This document shows, piece after piece, positions 18,741 through 27,542 of a stretch of 41,584 nucleotides of DNA. A model generated the notes under the pieces. The model saw nothing but the letters and a program-made list of their open reading frames with translations. It was not told the DNA's origin and searched no databases. Source of the stretch: an uncultured Bacteroidota bacterium (lineage in GTDB: Bacteria; Bacteroidota; Bacteroidia; Flavobacteriales; Flavobacteriaceae); contig CACMVZ010000009.1 in NCBI GenBank assembly GCA_902617285.1, positions 1-41,584 on the forward strand, written 5' to 3'. Made by a program: the position numbers and the translations under genes. The first letter of the stretch is position 1; every line of letters begins with the position of its first letter.

Positions 18741-19580
18741 TTAAAGAAATCCTATCAATCTAGGTGTATTTTCTTTATAACTCTTATAGCTATCAAGATG
18801 ACCCCATTTTTTTTCTCCACTTTTTTCCAATAAATTAATTCCACTGACATTAACAAGAAGTAAATACGTGAATATCGGAGATACTAAGGTGAACATTTGA
18901 TATACCTCTAAAGAAGAGTAGCTTATTATTGCAACCCCAGTCCAAAGTACTATTTCACCCAAATAATTAGGATGTCTTGAGTACTTCCATAATCCTGTTG
19001 TTATGAACTTATCTTTATTATACTCAATTTTTCTAAAATTTGTCTTTTGATTATCTGAAATTATCTCTAATGCAAATCCAATAATAAATATTATTACACC
19101 AATGTAAGTTACACCTGTTAGTTCTATTCCATTTGAGATACCAGTTAATGCACAAATCGTACATATGGATACCCACATCCCTGAAATAGTAAATGCCATA
19201 AAAAACCAACTAAATGATTTTTTAATTTCTCTAAATCTCTTATCCTCACCTGCTTTTTTTATTCTTGTAAATAAAAACATCCCTAATCTTAAAGTCCATA
19301 TAATAATTAAAGAAGAGACAATCATGTTTCCAAGGTTAATAATACCATCAGTTGATGATAAGAGAACGAATAATACTATTGATATGTATGAAATAGTCCC
19401 AGTTAAGTCATAAAATTTCTCTGTTTTAAAGACATAAGCAGGAATAAATAATAACCAATGAATAATAAAAGATAATATTATTCCATTCCTTACCTCATCT
19501 ATTCCTGTCAAAATTCCAAGCGATACTGATATCAAAACAGCAACAAAGGATATTATATAATTTAATAGACTATTTTTCAT
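18741..19580 (-). CDS. DUF1295 integral membrane protein (steroid 5-alpha-reductase-like)
   Basis: The protein has about seven hydrophobic segments and the DUF1295 C-terminal signature: FITTGLWKYSRHPNYLGEI, then SGINLLEKSGEKKWG and YKENTPRLIGFL. The family is related to isoprenylcysteine methyltransferase and steroid reductase folds; its real substrate is unknown. The ATG at 19580 is preferred to a TTG three codons upstream. It overlaps the end of the upstream homocysteine methyltransferase gene by 11 bases, which suggests cotranscription. Confidence 0.88.
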   Translation of the reverse strand: MKNSLLNYIISFVAVLISVSLGILTGIDEVRNGIILSFIIHWLLFIPAYVFKTEKFYDLTGTISYISIVLFVLLSSTDGIINLGNMIVSSLIIIWTLRLGMFLFTRIKKAGEDKRFREIKKSFSWFFMAFTISGMWVSICTICALTGISNGIELTGVTYIGVIIFIIGFALEIISDNQKTNFRKIEYNKDKFITTGLWKYSRHPNYLGEIVLWTGVAIISYSSLEVYQMFTLVSPIFTYLLLVNVSGINLLEKSGEKKWGHLDSYKSYKENTPRLIGFL

Positions 19581-20460
19581 ACTTGTCAATTTCTTGTCTC
19601 ATTTTTTTAATATTATCATAACCTACTCTACAACATCCACCAATAATATCAGGTGATAAACTTAACCATTTTTTGATCATTTTGTCGTCATATAATTTAT
19701 TTCCAGTCCAAATTTTTTCTTCTGGATTATAAATTTCCCCTGAGTTAGGATAAATAATAATTTTCTTTTTGGTATTATTCTTTAACATTTCACATGCCTC
19801 TTTAACATAAAGTGGAGAAAAACAATTAAGGCCGATTGTAGTAATATGATTAAACTTAGATAGTATATTACAAGCTTCTGAAATTGATGAACCATCTCTA
19901 AAATCAATATTTTCATTACATGTCATAGAAACCCATATTTCTTTTTTTAACTTATCAAATATTTTTGAAAGTATTTTGATTTCTCTTAAACAAGGTATAG
20001 TTTCATATAAAACAATCTCATAGTCGATTTCTTTAATTACATTTAGATTATTAAAATGGAAATTATATATTTCATCATCAGTAGAGTCATAAATGCCAAC
20101 ATACTCTGAAGCATTTTTCTTGTAGGATGCATAAGGACCTAAGCTCGCTACTATTTTAATAACTTTTTTTGTTTTAGACTCCATTATGGCATTTTTAGCC
20201 AGATCTAAAGATTTTTGAAATACTTCTTTTATTTTTTCTGAATTAATTCCCTTTTCTCTTAATATGTCATAACTAATTTGATATGTAGAAGTCAATAAAT
20301 AATCTGCTCCTGAATTTATGTAACCTTTATGAATTTTTTTGATAAGTTCAGGATTATTGATTAAAGCGTCTCCAGTCCAAAGCCGATTATTAAGATTATA
20401 ACCATCTAACTCTAATGGGTAGGACATACTTCCATCTAAAAGTTTGATACTATTTTCCAT
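19570..20460 (-). CDS. mmuM: Homocysteine S-methyltransferase family protein
   Basis: The 296-residue protein is one homocysteine-binding barrel. The zinc ligands are intact: GLNC (C213) and GGCC (C276, C277). It starts with LLDGSMSYPLE and has GADYLLTSTYQ. It would methylate homocysteine to methionine with a donor such as S-methylmethionine or SAM. It has none of the folate or cobalamin domains of MetH. The symbol follows the closest known role (MmuM). The donor cannot be read from sequence. Confidence 0.88.
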   Translation of the reverse strand: MENSIKLLDGSMSYPLELDGYNLNNRLWTGDALINNPELIKKIHKGYINSGADYLLTSTYQISYDILREKGINSEKIKEVFQKSLDLAKNAIMESKTKKVIKIVASLGPYASYKKNASEYVGIYDSTDDEIYNFHFNNLNVIKEIDYEIVLYETIPCLREIKILSKIFDKLKKEIWVSMTCNENIDFRDGSSISEACNILSKFNHITTIGLNCFSPLYVKEACEMLKNNTKKKIIIYPNSGEIYNPEEKIWTGNKLYDDKMIKKWLSLSPDIIGGCCRVGYDNIKKMRQEIDKYEK

Positions 20461-20504
20461 TTAACTAAATTAAAAAAGTATATGATAAGAAATCTAAAAT
20501 AAAC

Positions 20505-20512
20505 TATATTTG
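20505..20512 (+). promoter_or_regulatory. Candidate -7 box (TATATTTG) for tRNA-Val
   Basis: A perfect TAnnTTTG match ending 13 bases before the tRNA. The same octamer stands 10 bases before tRNA-Leu in this window, which strengthens both calls. Confidence 0.5.
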
Positions 20513-20525
20513 CTTCCTATTAATA

Positions 20526-20600
20526 GGGCGCTTAGCTCAGTTGGTTTAGAGCACTTGGTTTACACCCAAGGGGTCGGGGGTTCGAATCCCTCAGCGCCCA
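20526..20600 (+). tRNA. tRNA-Val (anticodon TAC)
   Basis: A 75-base cloverleaf. The acceptor arms GGGCGCT and AGCGCCC pair fully, with discriminator A. The D arm is GCTC/GAGC. The anticodon stem CTTGG/CCAAG has loop TTTACAC, giving anticodon TAC. The T arm has loop TTCGAAT. CCA is not encoded. Confidence 0.97.
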
Positions 20601-20666
20601 CTTCCTGTTTAATATTTAATTTATTAATTCTTTAATTTTTATTACATTAACTCTAAAGAGTAAATT

Positions 20667-21416
20667 TTGAAAATTTTATTAACAGGGTCATCTAAGGGAA
20701 TTGGATTTAGTATTGCTAAGACTTTAATTAATGAAGGCCATGAAATTGCCCTTCATTATAATAAAAATAAATCATCATTAGATACTTTAATTAAAGATTC
20801 TAAAACAAATTCTTTTACAATACAGTCAGATTTATCTGATTTAAATCAAATTAAAGATCTAGTTAACAGTACAATTGATAAGTTATCATTTCCTGACTGT
20901 ATTATTAATAATGCAGGAATTGCAGAATCTGCTGATATATCAATAGACTTTGAGAAATGGAATGATTTATTTGATAGAACAATTGATGTTAATCTTAAAG
21001 CTCCTTCACTTATTTTTAAAGAGTTAATAAAGTATAAAAGAGCAAATAAAATTAAATCCAGATTGAGATTTATTAATATTGCTTCAAGAGCTGCATTCAG
21101 GGGTGAGCAAGAGGATTATATTTCTTACGCTTGTTCAAAGGGAGGAATGATTTCACTTACTAAAACTATGTCAAGATCATTTGGAGAAACTGATAACATT
21201 GTTGCAATTAGTATTGCTCCTGGATTTGTTAGAACTGAAATGGCTCAAAGCTTTATTGAAAAGCATGGAGAGGATGTTGTGAGACAAGGCATTACTCTAG
21301 ATAGGCTAACAGAGCCAAAGGATATATCACCATTAGTATCACTGATAGTTTCTGGCCAGATGGATCATTCAACTGGTTCAACAATAGATGTTAATGGTGG
21401 AAGTTTCTTAAGATAA
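20667..21416 (+). CDS. SDR family oxidoreductase (FabG-like)
   Basis: The 249-residue classical short-chain dehydrogenase has the cofactor motif GSSKGIG at the N-terminus, NNAG at about residue 86, and YACSK as the YxxxK catalytic motif with a Ser upstream. The end, PGFVRTEMAQ, DRLTEPKDIS and GSTIDVNGG, is FabG-like. The start codon is TTG at 20667, with AAAGAG at 20655-20660 as a possible ribosome site. It may be a 3-oxoacyl reductase or another alcohol dehydrogenase; the substrate is unknown. It lies directly after tRNA-Val and may be read from the same promoter. Confidence 0.9.
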   Translation: MKILLTGSSKGIGFSIAKTLINEGHEIALHYNKNKSSLDTLIKDSKTNSFTIQSDLSDLNQIKDLVNSTIDKLSFPDCIINNAGIAESADISIDFEKWNDLFDRTIDVNLKAPSLIFKELIKYKRANKIKSRLRFINIASRAAFRGEQEDYISYACSKGGMISLTKTMSRSFGETDNIVAISIAPGFVRTEMAQSFIEKHGEDVVRQGITLDRLTEPKDISPLVSLIVSGQMDHSTGSTIDVNGGSFLR

Positions 21417-21485
21417 TTTATTACTTAATTTTAATTTATCTATCTAATGGCTATATTTAAGCATAATCTTAAATCAATATATAAA

Positions 21486-22178
21486 ATGAAAAAATTTATT
21501 CTATTAATACTTGTATTTTTTGCAAGTTTAAATTTAAATGCTCAGACCCCTACTTGGGTATGTATGAATGTTACTGTAGATCAAAGTGGTCAAGCTGACT
21601 TTGTTGAATCCTTAGACAACTTTATGGAATCTCTTGAACAAAACCCATATACTGTTACACTAAATGAGGTTCAATTTGGTAGTAGTGATGTTGACTTTTC
21701 TCATCAGTTATGTTTTTTAGGTCAATCTGCTGAATCCTTTGCTTCATGGGGAATTAGTGGTCCTCCACCAAGTGTTGAGGGTGTATTGTTTTTCTCAGCA
21801 TTTCAAGATTACGTTGAGGTTGAGCAAATAGTATTAGGACAACCGATGATTTTTGATCCATCTAATTTAGATTCTGATTTTGCTGCTGTTTTTGCAATAA
21901 ACGTATCTGATGTTCAAAAATTTGGATCTGCTTTCGGTAAGATGATGAATTCATTAGATTTTGATGATGGATCTTTTGAATTACACGATGCAGTCCTTGG
22001 AGCAGAGAAAGATGTAACTCATTACTGGGTTGCAAGGTCTGCAAATGTATCTACATTTTTAAATGGTAGATCTGATTTTATAAATTCAGGTGCTGCAGGA
22101 CAATTAATTTCAGACGCAGGTGATTCATTTGAATTTGTCTTTGGTTTTGGAGCCAGAATTATAAAAAGATACAATTAA
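21486..22178 (+). CDS. Secreted protein of unknown function, paralogue family copy 2
   Basis: The 230-residue protein has a signal peptide ending near LNAQT. The mature part has TPTWVCMNVTV, a helix FVESLDNFMESL, and a second half DVQKFGSAFGKMMNSL, then THYWVARSANVSTFL. This matches the second half of the copy at 22258-22947 (KFGAAF..LM ... THYIY). It is the most divergent of the three copies: the first half lacks PEG..VSL and two Cys are present. The ATG at 21486 is preferred to 21447, since it starts a clean signal peptide and a near-match -7 box (TATATTTA, 21452-21459) lies in the longer frame. A strong terminator follows. Confidence 0.82.
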   Translation: MKKFILLILVFFASLNLNAQTPTWVCMNVTVDQSGQADFVESLDNFMESLEQNPYTVTLNEVQFGSSDVDFSHQLCFLGQSAESFASWGISGPPPSVEGVLFFSAFQDYVEVEQIVLGQPMIFDPSNLDSDFAAVFAINVSDVQKFGSAFGKMMNSLDFDDGSFELHDAVLGAEKDVTHYWVARSANVSTFLNGRSDFINSGAAGQLISDAGDSFEFVFGFGARIIKRYN

Positions 22179-22198
22179 CTTTAAGTTCTAATTGTAAT

Positions 22199-22228
22199 GA
22201 AAGCCCTTTTATAAGGGCTTTTTTTTAT
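22199..22228 (+). terminator. Intrinsic terminator after secreted paralogue copy 2
   Basis: An 8-bp perfect stem (AAGCCCTT/AAGGGCTT) with loop TTAT is followed by a run of T. It lies 22 bases after the stop at 22178. Confidence 0.9.
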
Positions 22229-22257
22229 ATTAGTGTCTAAACTATAAATTAATTAAA

Positions 22258-22947
22258 ATGAAAAAATTCTATTTATTACTGTTAACTATTATTTTGAGTT
22301 TTAGTTTCTCAAATGCACAGAATAATGTTGCTTGGGAAGAGGTCGCTTTGAGCGTTGATTCAGGAAACGCTCCATATGTATTAAACTTAATGGATAATTT
22401 TTATTCAAGTATTGACATGCCAGAAGGTACATCAGTATCTCTTGAGGCAATTTATCATAGTCCAAAGGGAAGTCCAACACATATTATTAATTTTATTGGA
22501 CCAATCGAAGGACTTGTTGAGTTAAGAGCTCTAAGATCAGGAGAAGCTTACGATGCTTATAATTCAGGTGTAGAAAAATTTGCTACAATTCAATCTATTA
22601 AAGCAGGGCAAACACTGGCAAGGTTCCCTGGATCAGATGAGGAAGTTTATGGAGCTCAAGAATGGTCTTTCAATGTAAAAGATCAAGGTAAATTTGGTGC
22701 TGCATTCCTTGAGTTAATGGAAGTATTTAAGCCGACGGGTTATGTCTCACTTGGTGCATATACTCATGGAGAAAAAGGAGAGACTCATTATATATATATG
22801 ATGTATAAAGATCAAGCTGCAATGCTAGGCTTTGGTCCTAAAACTGAGGCAGAAGCTCAGGCATTTGAGAAATTTTTCTCGAAGACAATGTCAATATCTG
22901 ATTATAATGGTTCAAGAACTACAGTTCCAGTTAAAACTTGGAATTAA
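22258..22947 (+). CDS. Secreted protein of unknown function, paralogue family copy 3 (two-fold internal repeat)
   Basis: The 229-residue protein has a signal peptide ending near SNAQN. Half one has W.EVALSVDSG, NLMDNFYSSIDMPEG, VSLEAIYHSPKGSPTHIINFIGP. Half two has W.FNVKDQGKFGAAFLELM, GYVSLGAYTHGEKGETHYIYMMY. The two halves resemble each other (W..V ... L..F ... VSL.A ... H..G..THI) and resemble the copy at 14793-15488. It lies between two intrinsic terminators and so is probably expressed as one independent gene. No catalytic motif is seen. A ligand-binding or surface role is possible but not shown. Confidence 0.83.
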   Translation: MKKFYLLLLTIILSFSFSNAQNNVAWEEVALSVDSGNAPYVLNLMDNFYSSIDMPEGTSVSLEAIYHSPKGSPTHIINFIGPIEGLVELRALRSGEAYDAYNSGVEKFATIQSIKAGQTLARFPGSDEEVYGAQEWSFNVKDQGKFGAAFLELMEVFKPTGYVSLGAYTHGEKGETHYIYMMYKDQAAMLGFGPKTEAEAQAFEKFFSKTMSISDYNGSRTTVPVKTWN

Positions 22948-22975
22948 TAGTTAACTATTAGTATATTAAAATATT

Positions 22976-22999
22976 AAACCCTCCGATGGAGGGTTTTTT
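22976..22999 (+). terminator. Intrinsic terminator between secreted paralogue copy 3 and glpK
   Basis: A 9-bp stem (AAACCCTCC/GGAGGGTTT) with loop GAT runs into a T tract. It ends 22 bases before the glpK ATG, so transcription into glpK would need read-through or a promoter in the short gap, where I see no TAnnTTTG box. Confidence 0.9.
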
Positions 23000-23021
23000 A
23001 TTAAATTGCAATAAAGAATTT

Positions 23022-24509
23022 ATGGATAAATATATTTTAGCTATTGATGCAGGAACAACAAGCTCAAGAGCAATTATTTTTAATAAAAATGCTGAAGTTA
23101 TTGAAATTGCCCAGTATGAGTTCAATCAATTTTTTCCAAAGGAAGGATGGGTAGAGCACGATGCAGTTGAAATATGGAATACACAACTAAAGGCTATAAA
23201 AGATGTAGTAAATAAATCAAAAATTGACCCCAATCAAATAGATTCAATTGGTATTACAAATCAAAGAGAGACAACAATAATTTGGGATAAGCAAACAGGA
23301 AAACCAGTTTATAATGCAATTGTTTGGCAGGATAGAAGAACCGCAAGTTTTTGTGATGAACTAATTGAAAAGAATAAAACCTCTTTGATTCAACAAAAAA
23401 CAGGTCTTGTTATAGATGCCTATTTTTCAGGAACAAAGATTAAATGGATACTTGATAGTAATCAAGAGTTAAGAGAGAAAGCAAATGATAATAAATTGTT
23501 ATTTGGAACTGTAGATACATGGTTAATTTGGAATCTGACAAATGGGAAGTCCCATATTACTGATCCTTCAAATGCCAGTAGGACATTGCTCTACAATATA
23601 AAAGATGATAAATGGGATAAAGACTTACTTGATTTATTTGATGTTCCAGAAAATATTCTACCAAATGTTGTTGATTCATCTTCAGTATCTACTAATATTG
23701 ATAAAGAAATTCTTGGTGTAGAAATTACAATTTCAGGAATTGCTGGTGATCAACAGGCAGCATTATTTGGTCAATTATGTATAAATGAAGGTGACATCAA
23801 AAACACCTATGGTACAGGTTGCTTTTGTATGATGAACACAGGAGAAAATTTTGTAATGTCGAAAAACAAAATGCTTTCAACAATTGCATGGAGAATTAAT
23901 GGAGAAATTACTTATGCACTTGAGGGTAGTGTTTTCGTTGCTGGAGCCTTGATTCAATGGCTACGAGATCAACTAGGAATTATAAAATCATCCCCTGAGG
24001 TTGAGGAGTTGGCTAAAACAGTTATTGACAATGGAGGTTTAACATTTGTTCCAGCATTATCTGGTCTGGCTGCTCCATATTGGGATCCATATGTTCAAGG
24101 AACAATTTTTGGAATAACAAGAGGTACTGAAAATGGTCATATAGCTAGAGCAGCTTTAGAATCAATTGCACTAAGAACTAGAGATATAGTTATTGAAATG
24201 GAAAAAGATGCTGGAATAAAATTTAAAGATTTAAAAGTTGACGGTGGTGCAAGTAATAATAATCTATTAATGCAAATCCAAGCAAATTTATTAAGTACAA
24301 ATGTTGTTAGACCAAAAACAACTGAAACTACTGCATTGGGAGTTGCTTTTCTTGCAGGATTAGCCACAGGTTTTTGGAAGGATATATCAGATTTAAAAAA
24401 ATTATGGATTGAGGACATGTCTTTTAATCCAGATTCAAATTTTAATTCAAATGATATTATAGAGCTTTGGCAAGATAGAATTAATAAACTACTGAAAGTT
24501 AATGAATAG
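23022..24509 (+). CDS. glpK: Glycerol kinase
   Basis: GlpK makes sn-glycerol-3-phosphate from glycerol and ATP. The 495-residue length is usual. FGGY-family motifs are present: AIDAGTTSSRAIIF at the N-terminus, the TNQRETTIIWDK region, DTWLIWNLTNGK, TYGTGCFCMMNTG, ALEGSVFVAGA and DGGASNNNLLMQIQANLL. An in-frame ATG at 22986 lies inside the terminator stem and gives a foreign N-terminus, so I used the ATG at 23022. glpD begins 8 bases before its stop. Confidence 0.97.
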   Translation: MDKYILAIDAGTTSSRAIIFNKNAEVIEIAQYEFNQFFPKEGWVEHDAVEIWNTQLKAIKDVVNKSKIDPNQIDSIGITNQRETTIIWDKQTGKPVYNAIVWQDRRTASFCDELIEKNKTSLIQQKTGLVIDAYFSGTKIKWILDSNQELREKANDNKLLFGTVDTWLIWNLTNGKSHITDPSNASRTLLYNIKDDKWDKDLLDLFDVPENILPNVVDSSSVSTNIDKEILGVEITISGIAGDQQAALFGQLCINEGDIKNTYGTGCFCMMNTGENFVMSKNKMLSTIAWRINGEITYALEGSVFVAGALIQWLRDQLGIIKSSPEVEELAKTVIDNGGLTFVPALSGLAAPYWDPYVQGTIFGITRGTENGHIARAALESIALRTRDIVIEMEKDAGIKFKDLKVDGGASNNNLLMQIQANLLSTNVVRPKTTETTALGVAFLAGLATGFWKDISDLKKLWIEDMSFNPDSNFNSNDIIELWQDRINKLLKVNE

Positions 24510-26049
24510 ATCTGATTCTCTAGATAAGTTAAATAAAGTTAGTCAATGGGATATAATTATAATTGGAGGAGGCGCCTCTGGTCTAGGAATAGCTGTTGAT
24601 GCATCAAAAAGGGGATATAGAACTTTACTTTTAGAAAAGTATGATTTTGGAAAAGGCACCTCATCTAGAAGCACAAAGCTTATTCATGGAGGTGTTAGAT
24701 ATCTTCAAAATGGTGATATAACTCTTGTAATTGAATCATTAAAAGAGAGAGGAATATTAAAGAGGAACGCACCTCATCTAGTTCGAGACTTAAGCTTTGT
24801 AATTCCATCATATGATTGGTGGTCTAGTCCTTTTTATGGCATAGGAATGAAAGTTTATGATATGATGGCTGGAAATTTAGGTTTAGGAAAATCGATAATA
24901 ATTTCAAAGGAAGAGACTATAAAACTTATACCAAATGTTAATAAAAAAGGATTAAAGGGAGGGGTAATATACCATGACGGCCAATTTGATGATTCTAGAA
25001 TGGCTATTACTTTAGCTTTATCTGCAGACTCTAAAAAGACTGCTTTATTAAATCACTGTAGTGTTGAAAAACTTATAAAGGATAAAGATGAAGTAATTGG
25101 TGTCGAATTCAAAGATACTATAAGCTCAAAAAAATATAAGGTCAAAAGTAAAGTTGTCATAAATGCTACAGGAGTATTTGCAGAAGAGATAATCAGGATG
25201 GATCAGCCATATATAGATAAAATGATTCAACCAAGTCAGGGAGTTCACATAGTTTTAGAAAAAAAATTTTTAAAAAGTAAGCATGCAATTTTAATTCCTC
25301 AAACATCAGATGGTAGAGTTTTATTTGCAGTTCCATGGAAGGACTATGTTGTAGTAGGGACTACAGATACTCAAATCAAGAACGCCACTGATGAGCCCAA
25401 ACCTCTTAATGAAGAAATTGATTTTATTTTAGATAATGCTAGTAGATATATGACATTAAAACCAAAAAAATCTGATATAAAAAGTGCTTTTGCGGGATTA
25501 AGACCATTAGCTGCAACATCAAATAAGAAATCTACAAAGGAAGTCTCAAGAAGTCATAAAATAGATATTGCTCCTTCAGGATTAATTAGTGTATTGGGTG
25601 GAAAGTGGACTACCTATAGGAAAATTGCAGAGGATGCAATTAATGCGGCAATTTCAATCAATAGATTGAAAAATAAGAAATGTAAAACAGAAAAGTTAAA
25701 ATTAGCTGGATACAAGAAAATAGTTAATTGGAATGATCCAATGCATGTTTATGGTTCTCAAAAGAAAAAAGTTGAATCCCTTGGAGGAGTAAATGATAAT
25801 AAATCATTATCAAATAAGTTTCATATAACAAATAATATTATTGAGTGGTCAATTATACATGAGATGGCTCTAAAAATTGAAGATGTTTTAGCACGTAGAA
25901 CAAGGTGTATATTTCTTGATGCAAAAGAGTCTAAAAAAATTGCTCCACAGGTCGCTAAAAAAATGGCTAAGGTTCTAGAGAAGGATCAAGAGTGGATTGA
26001 CGAAGAGTTAAAAAATTTTAATAAATTAATTAAAAATTACATGACATGA
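24502..26049 (+). CDS. glpD: Glycerol-3-phosphate dehydrogenase, FAD-dependent (aerobic)
   Basis: GlpD oxidises glycerol-3-phosphate to DHAP and passes electrons to quinone at the inner membrane. The 515-residue protein has the FAD-binding IIIGGGASGLGIAVDASKRG, then SSRSTKLIHGGVRYLQ (family signature), AVPWKDYVVVGTTDT, and a C-terminal domain with DVLARRTR (DAO_C). It overlaps glpK by 8 bases and glpF by 4, so the three form one operon. No soluble NAD-dependent GpsA is present here. Confidence 0.96.
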   Translation: MNRSDSLDKLNKVSQWDIIIIGGGASGLGIAVDASKRGYRTLLLEKYDFGKGTSSRSTKLIHGGVRYLQNGDITLVIESLKERGILKRNAPHLVRDLSFVIPSYDWWSSPFYGIGMKVYDMMAGNLGLGKSIIISKEETIKLIPNVNKKGLKGGVIYHDGQFDDSRMAITLALSADSKKTALLNHCSVEKLIKDKDEVIGVEFKDTISSKKYKVKSKVVINATGVFAEEIIRMDQPYIDKMIQPSQGVHIVLEKKFLKSKHAILIPQTSDGRVLFAVPWKDYVVVGTTDTQIKNATDEPKPLNEEIDFILDNASRYMTLKPKKSDIKSAFAGLRPLAATSNKKSTKEVSRSHKIDIAPSGLISVLGGKWTTYRKIAEDAINAAISINRLKNKKCKTEKLKLAGYKKIVNWNDPMHVYGSQKKKVESLGGVNDNKSLSNKFHITNNIIEWSIIHEMALKIEDVLARRTRCIFLDAKESKKIAPQVAKKMAKVLEKDQEWIDEELKNFNKLIKNYMT

Positions 26050-26783
26050 TAAGTCCTTACATTGCTGAGTTTGTTGGAACTGCAATTTTAATTCTTTTAG
26101 GGTCTGGAATTGTAGCAAATGTCAGCCTCTCAAAAACTAAAGGTTTTGATCAAACACCCTTAATCACAATTACTACAGCATGGGGTTTTGCAGTATTTGT
26201 CGCAGCTTACATTACAGGACAATTTAGTGGGGCTCATCTTAATCCAGCTGTAACTATTGGTCTTTTAGTTGCTGGTAAATTTTCATCTGAATTAGCTCTT
26301 GGATATATTATAGCTCAGATACTAGGTGCTATGCTGGGTAGTTGGCTAACTTATATATTTTACATCGACCATTATAGAGCTACAAAAAATGAAGCTGCTG
26401 TAATGGGCTCATTCTGTACTTCTCCAGCAATAAGAAATTTTAAGAATAATTTTTTTAGTGAGTTTCTTGCAACATTTATGCTAATATTTGGGATACTATA
26501 TATAGTTGAACCAAATATAATAGTTGAAGGATTAGATGCTAATTTTGGTATTGGATCACTAGGTGCGCTTCCCGTTGGTATATTAGTTTGGGTTATAGGT
26601 TTAAGTTTAGGTGGTACTACTGGTTATGCAATTAATCCAGCAAGGGATTTAGGACCAAGAATTGTATATCAGTTAATACCCAGAAAAAATAAAATTTCAG
26701 ATTGGACTTATAGTTGGGTCCCTGTTTTAGGTCCTTCATCAGGTGCTGTTGCTGCTGGCTTGTTATATGTATATTTTAGTTAG
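26046..26783 (+). CDS. glpF: Aquaglyceroporin / glycerol facilitator
   Basis: The 245-residue protein has six hydrophobic segments and both channel motifs: GAHLNPAVTIG and AINPARDLGPR. The Asp after NPAR is typical of the glycerol-conducting branch and not of pure water channels. It overlaps the glpD stop (ATGA) and is followed without spacer by an SDR gene. It would let glycerol diffuse in, to be trapped by GlpK. Confidence 0.95.
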   Translation: MISPYIAEFVGTAILILLGSGIVANVSLSKTKGFDQTPLITITTAWGFAVFVAAYITGQFSGAHLNPAVTIGLLVAGKFSSELALGYIIAQILGAMLGSWLTYIFYIDHYRATKNEAAVMGSFCTSPAIRNFKNNFFSEFLATFMLIFGILYIVEPNIIVEGLDANFGIGSLGALPVGILVWVIGLSLGGTTGYAINPARDLGPRIVYQLIPRKNKISDWTYSWVPVLGPSSGAVAAGLLYVYFS

Positions 26784-27542
26784 ATGGAAGACAATAAAAA
26801 GATAGCACTAATAACTGGAGCAACCTCAGGAATTGGGGAATCAACTGCATATGAATTAGCCAATAAATATTCATTGATTCTATGTGGAAGAAATAAAGAA
26901 AAACTTGATGAATTAGAGGAGAATCTATCATCAAAAACAAAAGTCATAACACTCGAATTTGATGTAAGAAACCATCAAGAAGTTTCTGAAAAAATTTCAT
27001 CACTAGATAATTCATGGAAGAAAATTGAACTTCTTATCAATAATGCTGGTAATGCACATGGACTTGATTTTATTTATGAAGGAGATATTGAGGATTGGGA
27101 TATGATGATAGATACTAATGTAAAAGGGTTGCTATATGTTACAAAGTATGTTTTAGATTCAATGATCAAAAATAATAATGGACACATAATTAATATAGGC
27201 TCAATTGCTGGAAAAGAAGTATACCCAAAAGGAAATATTTACTGTGCTTCAAAATTTGCTGTAGATGCTATATCCCAGGGCATGCGAATTGACTTAAATA
27301 AATATAATATTAAAGTTTCACAGGTAAACCCTGGTCTTGTTGAGACTAACTTCTCAATGGTTAGATTTAAAAATGATAAAAATAGATCTAAATCGGTATA
27401 TGAAGGATTAAACCCTTTGATCGGAAATGATATTGCTAAGGTCATATCATTTATTGTAAACTGTCCAGATAATGTTAACATAAGTGACTTGACAGTCCTT
27501 GCAAAATCTCAGGCATCATCTACAGTATTAAATAGAAAATAG
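26784..27542 (+). CDS. SDR family NAD(P)-dependent oxidoreductase (YdfG-like)
   Basis: The 252-residue short-chain dehydrogenase has ITGATSGIGE (cofactor), an NADP-type CGRNKEKL, NNAG, a catalytic Ser in GSIAG, YCASK as YxxxK, and VNPGLVETNFS. It is closest in pattern to the YdfG group (3-hydroxy acid or serine dehydrogenase). It starts on the base after the glpF stop, and its own stop overlaps the GTG of the GDPD gene, so it is part of the glp transcript. A role in glycerol use is possible but not shown. Confidence 0.9.
   Translation: MEDNKKIALITGATSGIGESTAYELANKYSLILCGRNKEKLDELEENLSSKTKVITLEFDVRNHQEVSEKISSLDNSWKKIELLINNAGNAHGLDFIYEGDIEDWDMMIDTNVKGLLYVTKYVLDSMIKNNNGHIINIGSIAGKEVYPKGNIYCASKFAVDAISQGMRIDLNKYNIKVSQVNPGLVETNFSMVRFKNDKNRSKSVYEGLNPLIGNDIAKVISFIVNCPDNVNISDLTVLAKSQASSTVLNRK

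Noticed and set aside
21447..21485. Upstream ATG extending secreted copy 2 by 13 residues
   Set aside because: It would bury the signal peptide behind a non-signal sequence; the ATG at 21486 starts a standard signal.
22986..23021. Upstream in-frame ATG extending glpK by 12 residues
   Set aside because: It lies within the terminator stem and adds residues not seen in glycerol kinases.
20667..27542. The two SDR genes as a recent duplication
   Set aside because: They share only family motifs (GxxxGxG, NNAG, YxxxK) and belong to different SDR groups.
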